Shown here: positions 8,845 to 16,242 of the stretch, in pieces | How positions within the stretch are numbered: position 1 is the stretch's first letter | Layout of the letters: each line of letters opens with the position of its first letter | From: an uncultured Pelagibacteraceae bacterium | Lineage (GTDB): Bacteria; Pseudomonadota; Alphaproteobacteria; Pelagibacterales; Pelagibacteraceae | Length of the DNA: 46,166 nt | Assembly (NCBI GenBank): GCA_902597725.1 | Contig: CACJYQ010000007.1 | Coordinates: 1 to 46,166, forward strand | Direction of reading: 5' to 3' | The notes under the pieces: model-generated | Told to the model about the DNA's origin: nothing | Seen by the model: only the letters and a program-made list of their open reading frames with translations | Databases searched by the model: none | Made by a program: the position numbers and the translations under genes

Positions 8845-9270
8845 ATGTTTTTTAAAAAAGATAAGAACGAAAATAATGATCTATCTAAAGTAGCTGCACT
8901 TTTGATTCACGCTGCGAAAATTGATGAAAACTTTTCAAAAAGTGAAGAAGCTATTATAAAACAAGCTCTTTTACAAATAGGTGCAAGTAATGAAAATTTA
9001 GAAAGTATATTTTTAAATGGAAAAAAAATTGAGGAAAACTCAAATCAAATTTTAGAATTTACAAAAGAAGTAAAAAACATGGAAGAAAAAGATAAAGTAA
9101 AGATAGTTGAGACACTTTGGAGAATAATTTACTCAAACGATGAAGCAGATATTTATGAGACAAGTTTAATGAGAAGACTAGCTGGGCTATTATATATTGA
9201 CAATAAATTAATGGGCGATATTAAAGAAAAAATTAAAAGTAAATCTGATCATGACTTACATAGTAAATGA
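8845..9270 (+). CDS. TerB-like helical protein
   Basis: The 141-residue product resembles the TerB family. An N-terminal stretch [19 protein letters not shown] and a later segment [22 protein letters not shown] match the paired acidic helical repeats (D/E-x-x-x-x-x-E) of the fold. The molecular role of stand-alone TerB proteins is poorly defined, and some sit at membranes or bind metal ions. It starts four bases after the helicase and overlaps fdxA by 20 bases, so it is in one operon. In several alphaproteobacteria I recall an S4-type RNA-binding gene at this position instead. Confidence 0.75.
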   Translation: MFFKKDKNENNDLSKVAALLIHAAKIDENFSKSEEAIIKQALLQIGASNENLESIFLNGKKIEENSNQILEFTKEVKNMEEKDKVKIVETLWRIIYSNDEADIYETSLMRRLAGLLYIDNKLMGDIKEKIKSKSDHDLHSK

Positions 9271-9577
9271 TAAATGTATTAAGTGTAAATTAATGGACTG
9301 TGTAGAAGTTTGTCCTGTAGATTGTTTCTATGAAGGAAAAAATATGCTTGTAATTAAACCTGATGAGTGTATAGATTGTGGCGTTTGTGAACCAGAATGT
9401 CCTGTTGATGCGATTAAAGCTGATACAGAACCTGGTAGCGAAAAGTGGTTAGAAATCAATAAGCAATATTCTGAAATCTGGCCCAATATAAGTGAAAAAA
9501 AAGATCCACCTTCGGATAATGAAAAATATAAGAATGAGCAAAATAAGTTTGAAAAGTATTTTAAAGAAAACCTTTAA
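9251..9577 (+). CDS. fdxA: 7Fe-8S ferredoxin FdxA
   Basis: The 108-residue protein carries two cluster motifs. Cysteines 9, 17 and 21 have the spacing for a 3Fe-4S cluster, and C25 together with C40, C43, C46 and C50 (CxxCxxCxxxCP) fits a 4Fe-4S cluster. The C-terminal tail with [14 protein letters not shown] is characteristic of the FdxA family of alphaproteobacterial seven-iron ferredoxins, soluble electron carriers of low potential. Translation starts at the ATG at 9251, inside the end of the TerB-like gene. Its own end is overlapped by the carD start. Electron donors and acceptors are not indicated by the context. Confidence 0.93.
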   Translation: MTYIVNDKCIKCKLMDCVEVCPVDCFYEGKNMLVIKPDECIDCGVCEPECPVDAIKADTEPGSEKWLEINKQYSEIWPNISEKKDPPSDNEKYKNEQNKFEKYFKENL

Positions 9578-10403
9578 AAAAAAATCAAAAACTCAAAAAT
9601 TAAAAAAGATCGCTAAAACTAAAAAGCCTAAATTAAGACAGACTAAAAAAACAAAAAAAATTAAAAAAATTACTAAAGCAACTACAAAACTCTCAAAAAA
9701 ATTAATAAAAAAAGCTGAGAAGAAAAATGAAACTCAATCAGAAAGCTTAAGAATTCCAAAAAATAACGAGCTAAAGCCCGAAATAAAAAAAGTTAAAAAA
9801 CAAAGTACTGAAAAAAGAGAATACAAAATTAAAGACTATGTAGTTTATCCTAAGCACGGAGTTGGCCAAATAACTGAGTTTAAGAAAATAAACATTGGAG
9901 GAATTGACGTAGAAACCTACATAATAAAATTTGAGAAAGATAAAGCCAATGGAATGGTGCCAGTAAATAAACAATCTAATTTGCGTCCACTTTCTACAAT
10001 TAATCAAGTAAACAAAAGTATATCAATTTTAAAAAGCAAACCCAAAATTAAAAGATCTATGTGGAGTAGAAGAGCTCAGGAATATGAAGCTAAGATTTCA
10101 TCTGGAAAAATTTATGAACTTGCTGAAGTAGTAAGAGATTTGAACAAAGGTGACGATATAATGATTGATCAATCTTATAGTGAAAGACAGCTTTTTGAAA
10201 AAGCTTATGAAAGAATTATTTCTGAGTTTCAAATAGTTCTAAATGTCTCAAAAGAAGAAACACAAAAGAAATTAGATAAAGCCCTAAAAAGAAATCTTAA
10301 TAAAGATGTAAGCGAAGAAGATAAAACTCCTAAAACATCAAATAATAATAATTTACCTGTTGAAGAGTCAATTTCAGATGTTGAAGAGCAAATTGAGGAT
10401 TAA
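9519..10403 (+). CDS. carD: CarD-family transcription regulator with long lysine-rich N-terminal tail
   Basis: The C-terminal two thirds form a CarD/CdnL protein: an RNA-polymerase-interacting beta fold starting at [17 protein letters not shown] and a helical DNA-binding part containing the conserved [14 protein letters not shown] and LAEVVRDL segments. CarD stabilises open promoter complexes, often at rRNA and stress genes. About 100 residues precede this domain, mostly lysine with Thr, Ala and Ile, resembling a histone H1 tail. The C-terminus is acidic ([13 protein letters not shown]). Usual CarD proteins are about 160-170 residues. The start is uncertain: GTG 9492, ATG 9519 and ATG 9534 are all in frame and overlap fdxA. 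None has a strong ribosome binding site. Confidence 0.85.
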   Translation: MKNIRMSKISLKSILKKTFKKKSKTQKLKKIAKTKKPKLRQTKKTKKIKKITKATTKLSKKLIKKAEKKNETQSESLRIPKNNELKPEIKKVKKQSTEKREYKIKDYVVYPKHGVGQITEFKKINIGGIDVETYIIKFEKDKANGMVPVNKQSNLRPLSTINQVNKSISILKSKPKIKRSMWSRRAQEYEAKISSGKIYELAEVVRDLNKGDDIMIDQSYSERQLFEKAYERIISEFQIVLNVSKEETQKKLDKALKRNLNKDVSEEDKTPKTSNNNNLPVEESISDVEEQIED

Positions 10404-10404
10404 A

Positions 10405-10446
10405 AAAAAACGCCTCCCACACAAAAAGTTATGAGAAGCGTTTTTT
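10405..10446. terminator. Bidirectional intrinsic terminator between carD and the basic micro-protein gene
   Basis: The arms AAAAAACGC at 10405-10413 and GCGTTTTTT at 10438-10446 pair, extended inward by CTC/GAG around a loop. A-runs on the left and T-runs on the right give a U-tract on both strands, so it can end carD (plus) and the micro-protein gene (minus). Confidence 0.75.
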
Positions 10447-10464
10447 ATAAAGAATACTAAGTTA

Positions 10465-10542
10465 TTATCTTCTTCTTCTTTTTTTAGCTTTTTTCTTAGC
10501 TTTTTTCTTAGCCTTCTTTGCTTTTTTTCTTCTCTTAGGCAT
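10465..10542 (-). CDS. 25-residue Lys/Arg/Ala micro-protein
   Basis: An ATG at 10542 opens 25 codons ending in TAA at 10465. After Met-Pro every residue is Lys, Arg or Ala: alternating KKA/KKKA units end in four arginines. A strong ribosome binding site (AAGGGAGC) sits about seven bases before the ATG, a clear promoter lies upstream and a terminator lies just downstream, so this looks like an independent transcription unit. No protein fold is expected; such a peptide would bind nucleic acid or the ribosome by charge. By analogy it could act like a histone H1-type tail, a nucleoid compaction peptide or a small ribosomal protein such as THX. These roles are inference, and I recognise no named family. 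It is convergent with carD, whose product has a similar lysine-rich tail. Confidence 0.72.
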   Translation of the reverse strand: MPKRRKKAKKAKKKAKKKAKKRRRR

Positions 10543-10565
10543 CTTTAGCTCCCTTTTTTAGTTAA

Positions 10566-10584
10566 ACGAATCAAAATGATTCGT
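10566..10584. promoter_or_regulatory. Perfect inverted repeat in the 5' leader of the micro-protein gene
   Basis: ACGAATCA at 10566-10573 and TGATTCGT at 10577-10584 are exact inverted copies around AAA. On the minus strand the repeat lies between the predicted transcription start (about 10588) and the ribosome binding site. It could be a 5' stabilising hairpin in RNA or a dimeric protein operator in DNA. Confidence 0.6.
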
Positions 10585-10594
10585 AATTAACTTA

Positions 10595-10623
10595 TTTTTA
10601 TTTTTTTATACACGTTATGTCAA
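10595..10623 (-). promoter_or_regulatory. Promoter of the basic micro-protein gene
   Basis: On the minus strand a perfect TTGACA (10623-10618) is followed after 17 bases by TAAAAA (10600-10595). The predicted start near 10588 leaves a leader of about 46 bases containing the inverted repeat and a strong GGGAGC ribosome binding site. Confidence 0.6.
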
Positions 10624-10741
10624 TTCTTTAATTAAAGTTAAAAAAAGAAAAATAATTTTTAAATAAAATAAAATTTTATATTTTTTGAAACTGTAAAAAA
10701 GTTAATGTTTATGCGCTTAATAATCAAATATTTTTAATAAA

Positions 10742-12442
10742 TTAATAAAGTTTTTCTAACTCATCTTTATATTTTTCTAAAATTTTTTTTCTTTTTAATT
10801 TTAAAGTTGGAGTTAACATTCCATTTTCAATTGAAAATTCTTCTTCAATTAATTTAAATTTCTTAACTTTTTCTACTAATGATAAAGTTTTATTTAAATT
10901 TTCTAAAAAAATTTCAATTTCTTTTCTATTTTCAGTGCTTTCAGAAACAATTAGCGCAACTAAATAAGTTTTTTTGTCTCCATAAACAAAACTTTGTTTA
11001 ATTTTTTCGTTTAAACATAATAAATTTTCAATTTTAGATGGTGATATATTATCTCCTCCAAGACTAACTATTATTTCTTTCTTTCTATCAGTAATTTTTA
11101 AATTTCCTTCTCTTGTGATCTCTCCTATATCACCGGTGTGCAACCAGCCATTCTTTATGACATCATCTGTCTCTTTTTTCATATTCCAATATCCAAGCAT
11201 TACATTTTCGCCTTTAACTAAAATTTCACCATCCTCCGCAATATTTACTTGGTTTGTTTTGAATGGAGGTCCTACTGTTTCAATCTTGATTTTTCCTGGA
11301 ATATTGCAACTTACTACAGGCGAGGCTTCTGTTAAACCATACCCTTGTAAAGTTGGCAACCCTATAGCATTCAAAAATTCACCAATCTTTTGATCTAGGG
11401 CACCACCCCCAGATACAAAGGCTTTTAGTTTTCCACCGAACTGATTTTTTATCTTTTTTCTTACTAGTTTTTCACAAAAAAAATTAACTAATTTTTCTCT
11501 TAATGTTAAATTCTGATTATTTAATTTTTTGATACCAAGGGAGATAGTGGATAATATCAGTTTTTTCTTAAACCCTTTTTGTTTTGAAAAATTCATTGAA
11601 ATTTTACTATACAAATTTTGATAAAATCTTGGGACAGCTGTCATAATCGTAGGTTTTGCAATAGACATATTGGATAATAACTTCTCTAGACTTTCGGCGT
11701 AATAAATTTTTGCACCAAGCGAAATTTGAACAAATTGAACTGCATGTTCGTATGAGTGAGATAACGGTAACCATGTTAAAAAGATAGGCTCACTATCCTG
11801 AACTAATTGATTTAATATTTCTTGAGCTCCCTCACAATTTGATAAAATTCCTCCATGACTAAGCATTACTCCTTTGGGATTACCAGTCGTTCCAGATGTA
11901 TAAATTATACAAGCAAGATCTTTTCTTCCAAGATTTTGATTAAAACCTATCTGAGGATTTGATTCATTTTTTTTTAAATATGCATCGAATATATTTTCTA
12001 TATTCTCAACTTTTTCATTTATGTTTTCAAAAGATAAAACTTTTATCTCCTCTGAAATAAATTTTTTAATTTTTTTTAATTGGGTTTCATTAGAGACGAA
12101 ACAAATTTTTGGCTTACAATCATTAATGATGTATTCATAATCTTTCTCTGAATAAGTTGTAAATAATGGCACCGTTACTCCACCTGCATTCATAATTGAT
12201 ATGTCAGAGATAAGCCACTCTGGTCGATTTTCAGATAATAGGATACATCGGTCTCCTTCAGCTAAGTTTGCTCTCAAGTATTCAGATAAAATTTGAATTT
12301 TTAAAGCAACTTGTTCCCAAGTAACAAAATCTTTTTCATTTTCTTTTAACCATTTTAAAAATGGTTTTTTAGCAACTGAGTTAATTTCTTTATACTTTGT
12401 AAAAAAAAGTTCCACTAAACTGTTTATTCTACTTAATTGCAT
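10742..12442 (-). CDS. Long-chain acyl-CoA synthetase (AMP-forming)
   Basis: The 566-residue protein is a complete adenylate-forming enzyme that activates fatty acids to acyl-CoA through an acyl-AMP. Visible motifs are the phosphate-binding loop IIYTSGTTGNPKG, the adenine-binding GYGLTEASPV, the ribose-binding Asp in GWLHTGDIGEI and the hinge DRKKEIIVSLGGDNISP. The order and the TLKLKRKKILEKY C-terminus match the FadD15/long-chain group of bacterial synthetases rather than acetyl-CoA synthetase. It probably acts at the inner membrane surface. It starts just after tRNA-Leu on the same strand, with only four bases between the mature tRNA end and its ATG, so tRNA processing would define the 5' end of any shared transcript. 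Confidence 0.92.
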   Translation of the reverse strand: MQLSRINSLVELFFTKYKEINSVAKKPFLKWLKENEKDFVTWEQVALKIQILSEYLRANLAEGDRCILLSENRPEWLISDISIMNAGGVTVPLFTTYSEKDYEYIINDCKPKICFVSNETQLKKIKKFISEEIKVLSFENINEKVENIENIFDAYLKKNESNPQIGFNQNLGRKDLACIIYTSGTTGNPKGVMLSHGGILSNCEGAQEILNQLVQDSEPIFLTWLPLSHSYEHAVQFVQISLGAKIYYAESLEKLLSNMSIAKPTIMTAVPRFYQNLYSKISMNFSKQKGFKKKLILSTISLGIKKLNNQNLTLREKLVNFFCEKLVRKKIKNQFGGKLKAFVSGGGALDQKIGEFLNAIGLPTLQGYGLTEASPVVSCNIPGKIKIETVGPPFKTNQVNIAEDGEILVKGENVMLGYWNMKKETDDVIKNGWLHTGDIGEITREGNLKITDRKKEIIVSLGGDNISPSKIENLLCLNEKIKQSFVYGDKKTYLVALIVSESTENRKEIEIFLENLNKTLSLVEKVKKFKLIEEEFSIENGMLTPTLKLKRKKILEKYKDELEKLY

Positions 12443-12446
12443 AATT

Positions 12447-12531
12447 TGGTGGGCGAAGAGAGAATCGAACTCTCACTTCTTGCGAAACACGATTTTGAGT
12501 CGTGCGCGTCTACCAGTTCCGCCATTCGCCC
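12447..12531 (-). tRNA. tRNA-Leu (anticodon CAA)
   Basis: Read on the minus strand, GGGCGAA pairs with TTCGCCC in the acceptor stem. The anticodon stem CACGA/TCGTG encloses CTCAAAA, giving CAA for UUG. A long variable arm typical of class II tRNAs is present. The T loop is GTTCGATTC, and discriminator A plus an encoded CCA end at 12447. Confidence 0.97.
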
Positions 12532-12589
12532 TGATTGTTTAATAATTTATTAAATAGTATAAGAACTAAAATTATATTAAAACCAAAAA

Positions 12590-13195
12590 ATGTTTAAAAA
12601 TCTTTACAAAAAATGTTTAGATTTGGCGGGTCACAAAAGTTCTAAATATTACTTAGCGATTGTGTCATTTGTTGAAAGTTCATTTTTTCCTATTCCTCCT
12701 GACGTTATGGTTATTCCAATGGTAATATCCAAAAAAACTGATTTTAAAAAAATTTTTCTTGTAGCAACAATATTTTCAGTTTTAGGTGGTATGTTTGGTT
12801 ATGTAATTGGAGCATTCTTTTTCGAATTTGGATCACAAATTATGAATTTTTATGGTTATGAGGATAAACTATATACTTTAAAAGAAAGCTTGATAATAAA
12901 TGAGGGTTTTTTCGCTTGGCTAGGGATTCTTTTTTTAGCAGGTTTTACCCCTCTTCCTTATAAAGTTTTTACAATCGCAAGTGGTCTCATAGGATTTAAT
13001 TTTTTAATTTTTGTTTTGATAAGTTTAATTTCTAGAGGGTTAAGATTTTTTTTAGTGTCATATTTATCTTATAAGTTTGGAGATTTGTTTAATGAATTCA
13101 TGGATGAACATGGGTCAAAATGGTTTACGATTATTGGAATATTAATTGTTATTGTTGGAATACTAATTTATCTGATTTTTAAATCTAATGTTTAA
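12590..13195 (+). CDS. yqaA: YqaA-type membrane protein (VTT/SNARE-associated family)
   Basis: This 201-residue protein has about five hydrophobic segments and the family features of YqaA, a relative of DedA: FVESSFFPIPPDVM near residue 30, a GYVIGAFFFEFG segment, and the re-entrant-like LAGFTPLPYKVFTIASG near residue 118. DedA-related proteins are linked to lipid translocation and membrane homeostasis, but a precise role for YqaA is not established. It is the first gene of a three-gene plus-strand operon and overlaps dsbB by eight bases. It begins 58 bases after the divergently transcribed tRNA-Leu. The start at 12590 places MFKNLYKKCLDLAG before the first hydrophobic stretch, as in homologues. 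Confidence 0.88.
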   Translation: MFKNLYKKCLDLAGHKSSKYYLAIVSFVESSFFPIPPDVMVIPMVISKKTDFKKIFLVATIFSVLGGMFGYVIGAFFFEFGSQIMNFYGYEDKLYTLKESLIINEGFFAWLGILFLAGFTPLPYKVFTIASGLIGFNFLIFVLISLISRGLRFFLVSYLSYKFGDLFNEFMDEHGSKWFTIIGILIVIVGILIYLIFKSNV

Positions 13196-13673
13196 TTTAA
13201 AAGCTGAATTTTATTTAAAAATAATTTTTCTATTTAGCTTTATTGCTTTAATATCAGCTTTTTTTATAGAGTATGTCCTTGGGCATCAGCCTTGCAATTT
13301 ATGTTTGATAGAGAGGGTCCCTTATGTGTTAAGCATCATGATAATAATGACAATCTTTTTCATTAAAAAAAATCATAAATTCTTAGTCTTATTATTAATC
13401 ATAACTTTTGTTTTCTCTTTTACAATTTCATTTTATCATTATGGAATTGAACAAGGTTTTTTTCAGGAATCATCTGTTTGTGGAGTAAAGAATTTAGGTG
13501 AAGGTTTATCCAAAGAAGATTTGCTCAAACAATTAAGTGAGAAAACAATAAGCTGTAGAGATGTGACATTTAGGATTTTTGGATTATCTCTTACAAGTAT
13601 TAATATTGTAATTAGCTTATTGTTTATTATAACCCTTTTAAATATTTTTAATAAATATGAAAAAAACAGATAA
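13188..13673 (+). CDS. dsbB: Disulfide bond formation protein DsbB
   Basis: The 161-residue protein has four predicted transmembrane helices and two periplasmic cysteine pairs. C36-x-x-C39 is in PCNLCLIERVPY after the first helix, and C98 (SSVCGV) and C123 (ISCRD) are in the long loop between helices three and four. DsbB reoxidises DsbA and passes electrons to ubiquinone in the inner membrane. No dsbA is seen in this window. It overlaps yqaA upstream by eight bases and coq7 downstream by 17 bases. The pairing with a ubiquinone-synthesis gene recurs in alphaproteobacteria and fits its quinone substrate. Confidence 0.92.
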   Translation: MFNLKAEFYLKIIFLFSFIALISAFFIEYVLGHQPCNLCLIERVPYVLSIMIIMTIFFIKKNHKFLVLLLIITFVFSFTISFYHYGIEQGFFQESSVCGVKNLGEGLSKEDLLKQLSEKTISCRDVTFRIFGLSLTSINIVISLLFIITLLNIFNKYEKNR

Positions 13674-14187
13674 AAGAGTGCAAGAGTTTATTAGAGTTGA
13701 TCATGCTGGTGAGAGAGGCGCAGTAAAAATCTATGAAGGTCAATTGTTAGCTTTAAATACTATTGTAAAAAATGAAAATTTGAAAAAAACAATTGAAGAT
13801 ATGAAAGAACATGAAATAGAACATTGTCAATTTTTTGAAAAAGAAATAAAAAAAAGAAATATTGAACCTACAAAGTTTTTACCTTTATGGGATTTATTAG
13901 GAGTTGGTTTAGGATTTGGCTCTACATTATTAGGTAAGAAAGCTGCAATGCTATGTACGGCATCTGTTGAAGAGGTAATTGATAAACATTATTTAGATCA
14001 AATTAATCACTTAGGCCCTGAAGAGGAAGAATTAAAAAAGAAAATAACAAAATTTAGGCAAGACGAATTAGATCATAAGGACATTGCCTATGAGGAGGGT
14101 GCAACAAAAAAAGGATTTTACGCTATAATGGATAAAATAATCAAAACTGGATCTAAATTGGCTATAAACATTTCAGAAAAAATTTAA
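13657..14187 (+). CDS. coq7: Demethoxyubiquinone hydroxylase Coq7
   Basis: This 176-residue protein belongs to the di-iron Coq7 family, which adds the last ring hydroxyl in ubiquinone synthesis at the membrane. Iron-ligand motifs are visible: RVDHAGERGAVKIYEGQ (first Glu), MKEHEIEHCQFFE (ExxH), ASVEEVIDKHY (third Glu) and FRQDELDHKDIAYEEG (final ExxH type). The N-terminus is short, with no targeting peptide, and the length is normal for the bacterial enzyme. It ends the yqaA-dsbB-coq7 operon and converges on the HNH gene with only three bases between stops. Activity requires oxygen, consistent with an aerobic organism. Confidence 0.95.
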   Translation: MKKTDKRVQEFIRVDHAGERGAVKIYEGQLLALNTIVKNENLKKTIEDMKEHEIEHCQFFEKEIKKRNIEPTKFLPLWDLLGVGLGFGSTLLGKKAAMLCTASVEEVIDKHYLDQINHLGPEEEELKKKITKFRQDELDHKDIAYEEGATKKGFYAIMDKIIKTGSKLAINISEKI

Positions 14188-14190
14188 TTT

Positions 14191-14763
14191 TTAAGCTTCT
14201 AGCTCAACATCCCAATATAAATAGTCCATCCAACTTTTATGTAAATAATTTGGGGGGAAATTCTTTCCATTTCTATGTAAATCTTCAGTTGATGGTTGAT
14301 AAGGATACTGATTGAGTTTCATTCCTGAAGATTTTAATAATTTTCCACCCTTTTTTACATTACATGCTGAACATGCTGTAACTACATTATCCCAATGTGT
14401 TTCTCCACCTTTAGATCTTGGTAAAAGATGGTCAAAAGTTAATTCCTCTCCGCTTCCACAGTATTGACAAGAAAATTTATCCCTTAGAAAAACATTAAAT
14501 CTTGTAAAACTTGGTTGAGATTGCGGGACTATATAATCCTTCAGAGCAATAACGCTTGGAAGCTGCATTTTGAATGATGGACTTCTTACAATTCTATCAT
14601 AACTACTCACTATAATAACTCGATCTAAAAAAACTGACTTTACTGTATCTTGCCAAGACCATAATGATAAAGGGTAATAACTTAAAGGTCTATAATCTGC
14701 ATTTAAAACTAACGCAGGGCATTTTTCTAATGATACATTTTGTTCAATAAAATTATTCACCAC
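14191..14763 (-). CDS. HNH endonuclease family protein
   Basis: The 190-residue product contains a C-terminal HNH domain with zinc-binding CQYC and CSAC pairs and the catalytic core LTFDHLLPRSKGGETHWDNVV (His of FDH, Asn of WDN), at about residues 98-145. The N-terminal 90 residues (VLNADYRPLSYYPLSLWSW) match a widely conserved alphaproteobacterial chromosomal HNH family rather than homing endonucleases or restriction enzymes. Its target is not known. It is a single gene between the coq7 operon (convergent) and the esterase (same strand, 42 bases upstream). No methylase or mobile element adjoins it, so a restriction role is unlikely. Confidence 0.87.
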   Translation of the reverse strand: MVNNFIEQNVSLEKCPALVLNADYRPLSYYPLSLWSWQDTVKSVFLDRVIIVSSYDRIVRSPSFKMQLPSVIALKDYIVPQSQPSFTRFNVFLRDKFSCQYCGSGEELTFDHLLPRSKGGETHWDNVVTACSACNVKKGGKLLKSSGMKLNQYPYQPSTEDLHRNGKNFPPNYLHKSWMDYLYWDVELEA

Positions 14764-14805
14764 TTAATTTTAGCTTAAATAAAAAATGATTTCAATATTT
14801 AGCAC

Positions 14806-15459
14806 TCATTTTATTTTTTTTAAAATATAATTTAATGCTATACTGGAGGCTTCCATAGGAATATGATGGTCGCAATTTTTAATTAAATGGGTCTCTATTT
14901 CAATATTAGATCTAATAAAGAAATCTTTTGCCTCTAACATATAGTTAGGTGAGACAACTTGATCGGAATCACCATGAATTAGTAGGAAACTTGTTGAAGT
15001 TTTCTTTCTTTGTTTAAGATCCTCTTGATTAATGATCTTCCCAGAAAAACCTACTACACAACAAAATTTATTTTCAGATGTAAGCCCTAAATTAATTGAC
15101 ATCATACATCCTTGACTAAAACCAGACAAGCAAATCTTATCATTTTCTAAGTTATATTTAATTTTTATTTCATCTATAAATTTTTTAAGTTTTTTTTCTG
15201 CCTTGATTGATTGTTCTAAAATATAATTTGGATCATCTTTTGTTAGATCAAACCATTGATAGCCAGATGGATTTATTGGACAGGGTTCATGACCATTTGG
15301 ACAAAGAAATATTGTATTAGCAAGATGCCTTTTCCAATTTAATGATAGCATGCTTATGTCCTTACCATCACCTCCATAACCATGTAGTAAAATGACTGCA
15401 TTATCAATTTTTACATCTTTTTCTGGTTTTATAATGGTTGTATCAAGGCAAAATGTCAT
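14806..15459 (-). CDS. Phospholipase/carboxylesterase-type alpha/beta hydrolase
   Basis: The 217-residue protein has the compact alpha/beta-hydrolase fold of the YpfH/carboxylesterase group. The oxyanion region is ILLHGYGGDG (near residue 25), the nucleophile elbow is GFSQG with Ser at about 115, the acid is in IHGDSDQVV (about D164 or D166) and the histidine is in NCDHHIP (about 198). It has no signal peptide, so it is cytoplasmic. Relatives hydrolyse short-chain esters, lysophospholipids or acyl-protein thioesters, and the actual substrate is not deducible. It is read away from the HIG1-type gene across 49 bases and precedes the HNH gene on the same strand. Confidence 0.88.
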   Translation of the reverse strand: MTFCLDTTIIKPEKDVKIDNAVILLHGYGGDGKDISMLSLNWKRHLANTIFLCPNGHEPCPINPSGYQWFDLTKDDPNYILEQSIKAEKKLKKFIDEIKIKYNLENDKICLSGFSQGCMMSINLGLTSENKFCCVVGFSGKIINQEDLKQRKKTSTSFLLIHGDSDQVVSPNYMLEAKDFFIRSNIEIETHLIKNCDHHIPMEASSIALNYILKKIK

Positions 15460-15508
15460 AGTAATTGATTTATGTTTTTTTATCTATAAAACACCCTACT
15501 ATAGATTT

Positions 15509-15712
15509 ATGATTTCTGGAATATTAGTTAAAGTTTTATCTATTATCTTATTAGTTGCAGTTGGTTTAGTTTTAATTCTTGGTATTGGAACTTTATTTAA
15601 AGGTGGAGAAACAAGTAAAAAATACTCTAATAAATTAATGCAATTAAGAGTCTTACTACAATTTATAGCAATTATAGCCCTAGTAGCTTTTGCATATTTT
15701 TTTAAAAATTAG
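15509..15712 (+). CDS. HIG1-domain twin-transmembrane protein
   Basis: The 67-residue product starts at the ATG at 15509; the open frame continues upstream to 15392, but that part lies antisense within the esterase gene and is not family-like. Two hydrophobic helices flank a polar loop with GTLFKGGETSKKYSNKLMQLRVLLQ, matching the HIG1 (hypoxia-induced gene 1) family. Mitochondrial HIG1 proteins associate with respiratory supercomplexes and cytochrome oxidase, and a similar role in bacteria is plausible but inferred. It ends by overlapping the stop region of the convergent tlpA-like gene by four bases. Confidence 0.85.
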   Translation: MISGILVKVLSIILLVAVGLVLILGIGTLFKGGETSKKYSNKLMQLRVLLQFIAIIALVAFAYFFKN

Positions 15713-16218
15713 TTATAATTACTCAACCAATTTATAAATTTCTCATCAATGAAGTCAATTGATCCAATTATTCTTGCAAACTCAAGTCCTTCTTTATTAA
15801 AAAAAATAGTTGTGGGAAGACCTCTTAATTTAAATTTCTTAGCCAGTGTGTTGGGTGAGTCAAAATATATTTCTAAGTTTTTTATCTCTAATTCTTTAAA
15901 GAATGTCAGAGATTTTTCCTTGGTATCCTTGCCAATGTTTATAGGGAATATCTTAAGATTATCTAAATTAGAATTTTCGTTCAGTAAATCTAAAGAAGGC
16001 ATTTCATCCTTGCATGGAGCGCACCAGGTTGCCCAAAAATTCAATATAACTAGATTTCCCTTATAATCATTTAAGTTCATTTCTTTATTTTTAATGTCTA
16101 AAAACGTTATATCGCTGTAACTTTTTAGCTCTTTATTAATGACTAAATTTTTTATATCGATTACTTCACTGGCAAGAGAATTTGATAGCATTAAAATAAA
16201 AATTATTAATAATCTCAT
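15709..16218 (-). CDS. tlpA: TlpA-like periplasmic thiol:disulfide oxidoreductase
   Basis: The 169-residue protein begins with a hydrophobic signal sequence ending near residue 17 (LSNSLAS). It continues as a thioredoxin fold with the redox motif WATWCAPC (C66 and C69) and the cis-proline region LRGLPTTIFF. This fits TlpA/ResA proteins, which keep cysteines reduced in the periplasm, for example during cytochrome c or oxidase maturation. It is divergent from argH across only 24 bases. A tlpA-like gene opposite argH-lysA is a common alphaproteobacterial arrangement. No cytochrome maturation gene is nearby, so the client protein is unknown. Confidence 0.88.
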   Translation of the reverse strand: MRLLIIFILMLSNSLASEVIDIKNLVINKELKSYSDITFLDIKNKEMNLNDYKGNLVILNFWATWCAPCKDEMPSLDLLNENSNLDNLKIFPINIGKDTKEKSLTFFKELEIKNLEIYFDSPNTLAKKFKLRGLPTTIFFNKEGLEFARIIGSIDFIDEKFINWLSNYN

Positions 16219-16242
16219 GTTAAAAAGGTATAATTAATTATC

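Noticed and set aside
9771-10007. 78-codon minus-strand ORF opposite carD
   Set aside because: It is rich in Phe and Tyr because it is the complement of lysine codons; no start signals.
15392-15508. N-terminal extension of the HIG1-type ORF
   Set aside because: It lies antisense in the esterase gene, lacks family similarity and the ATG at 15509 starts the first helix directly.
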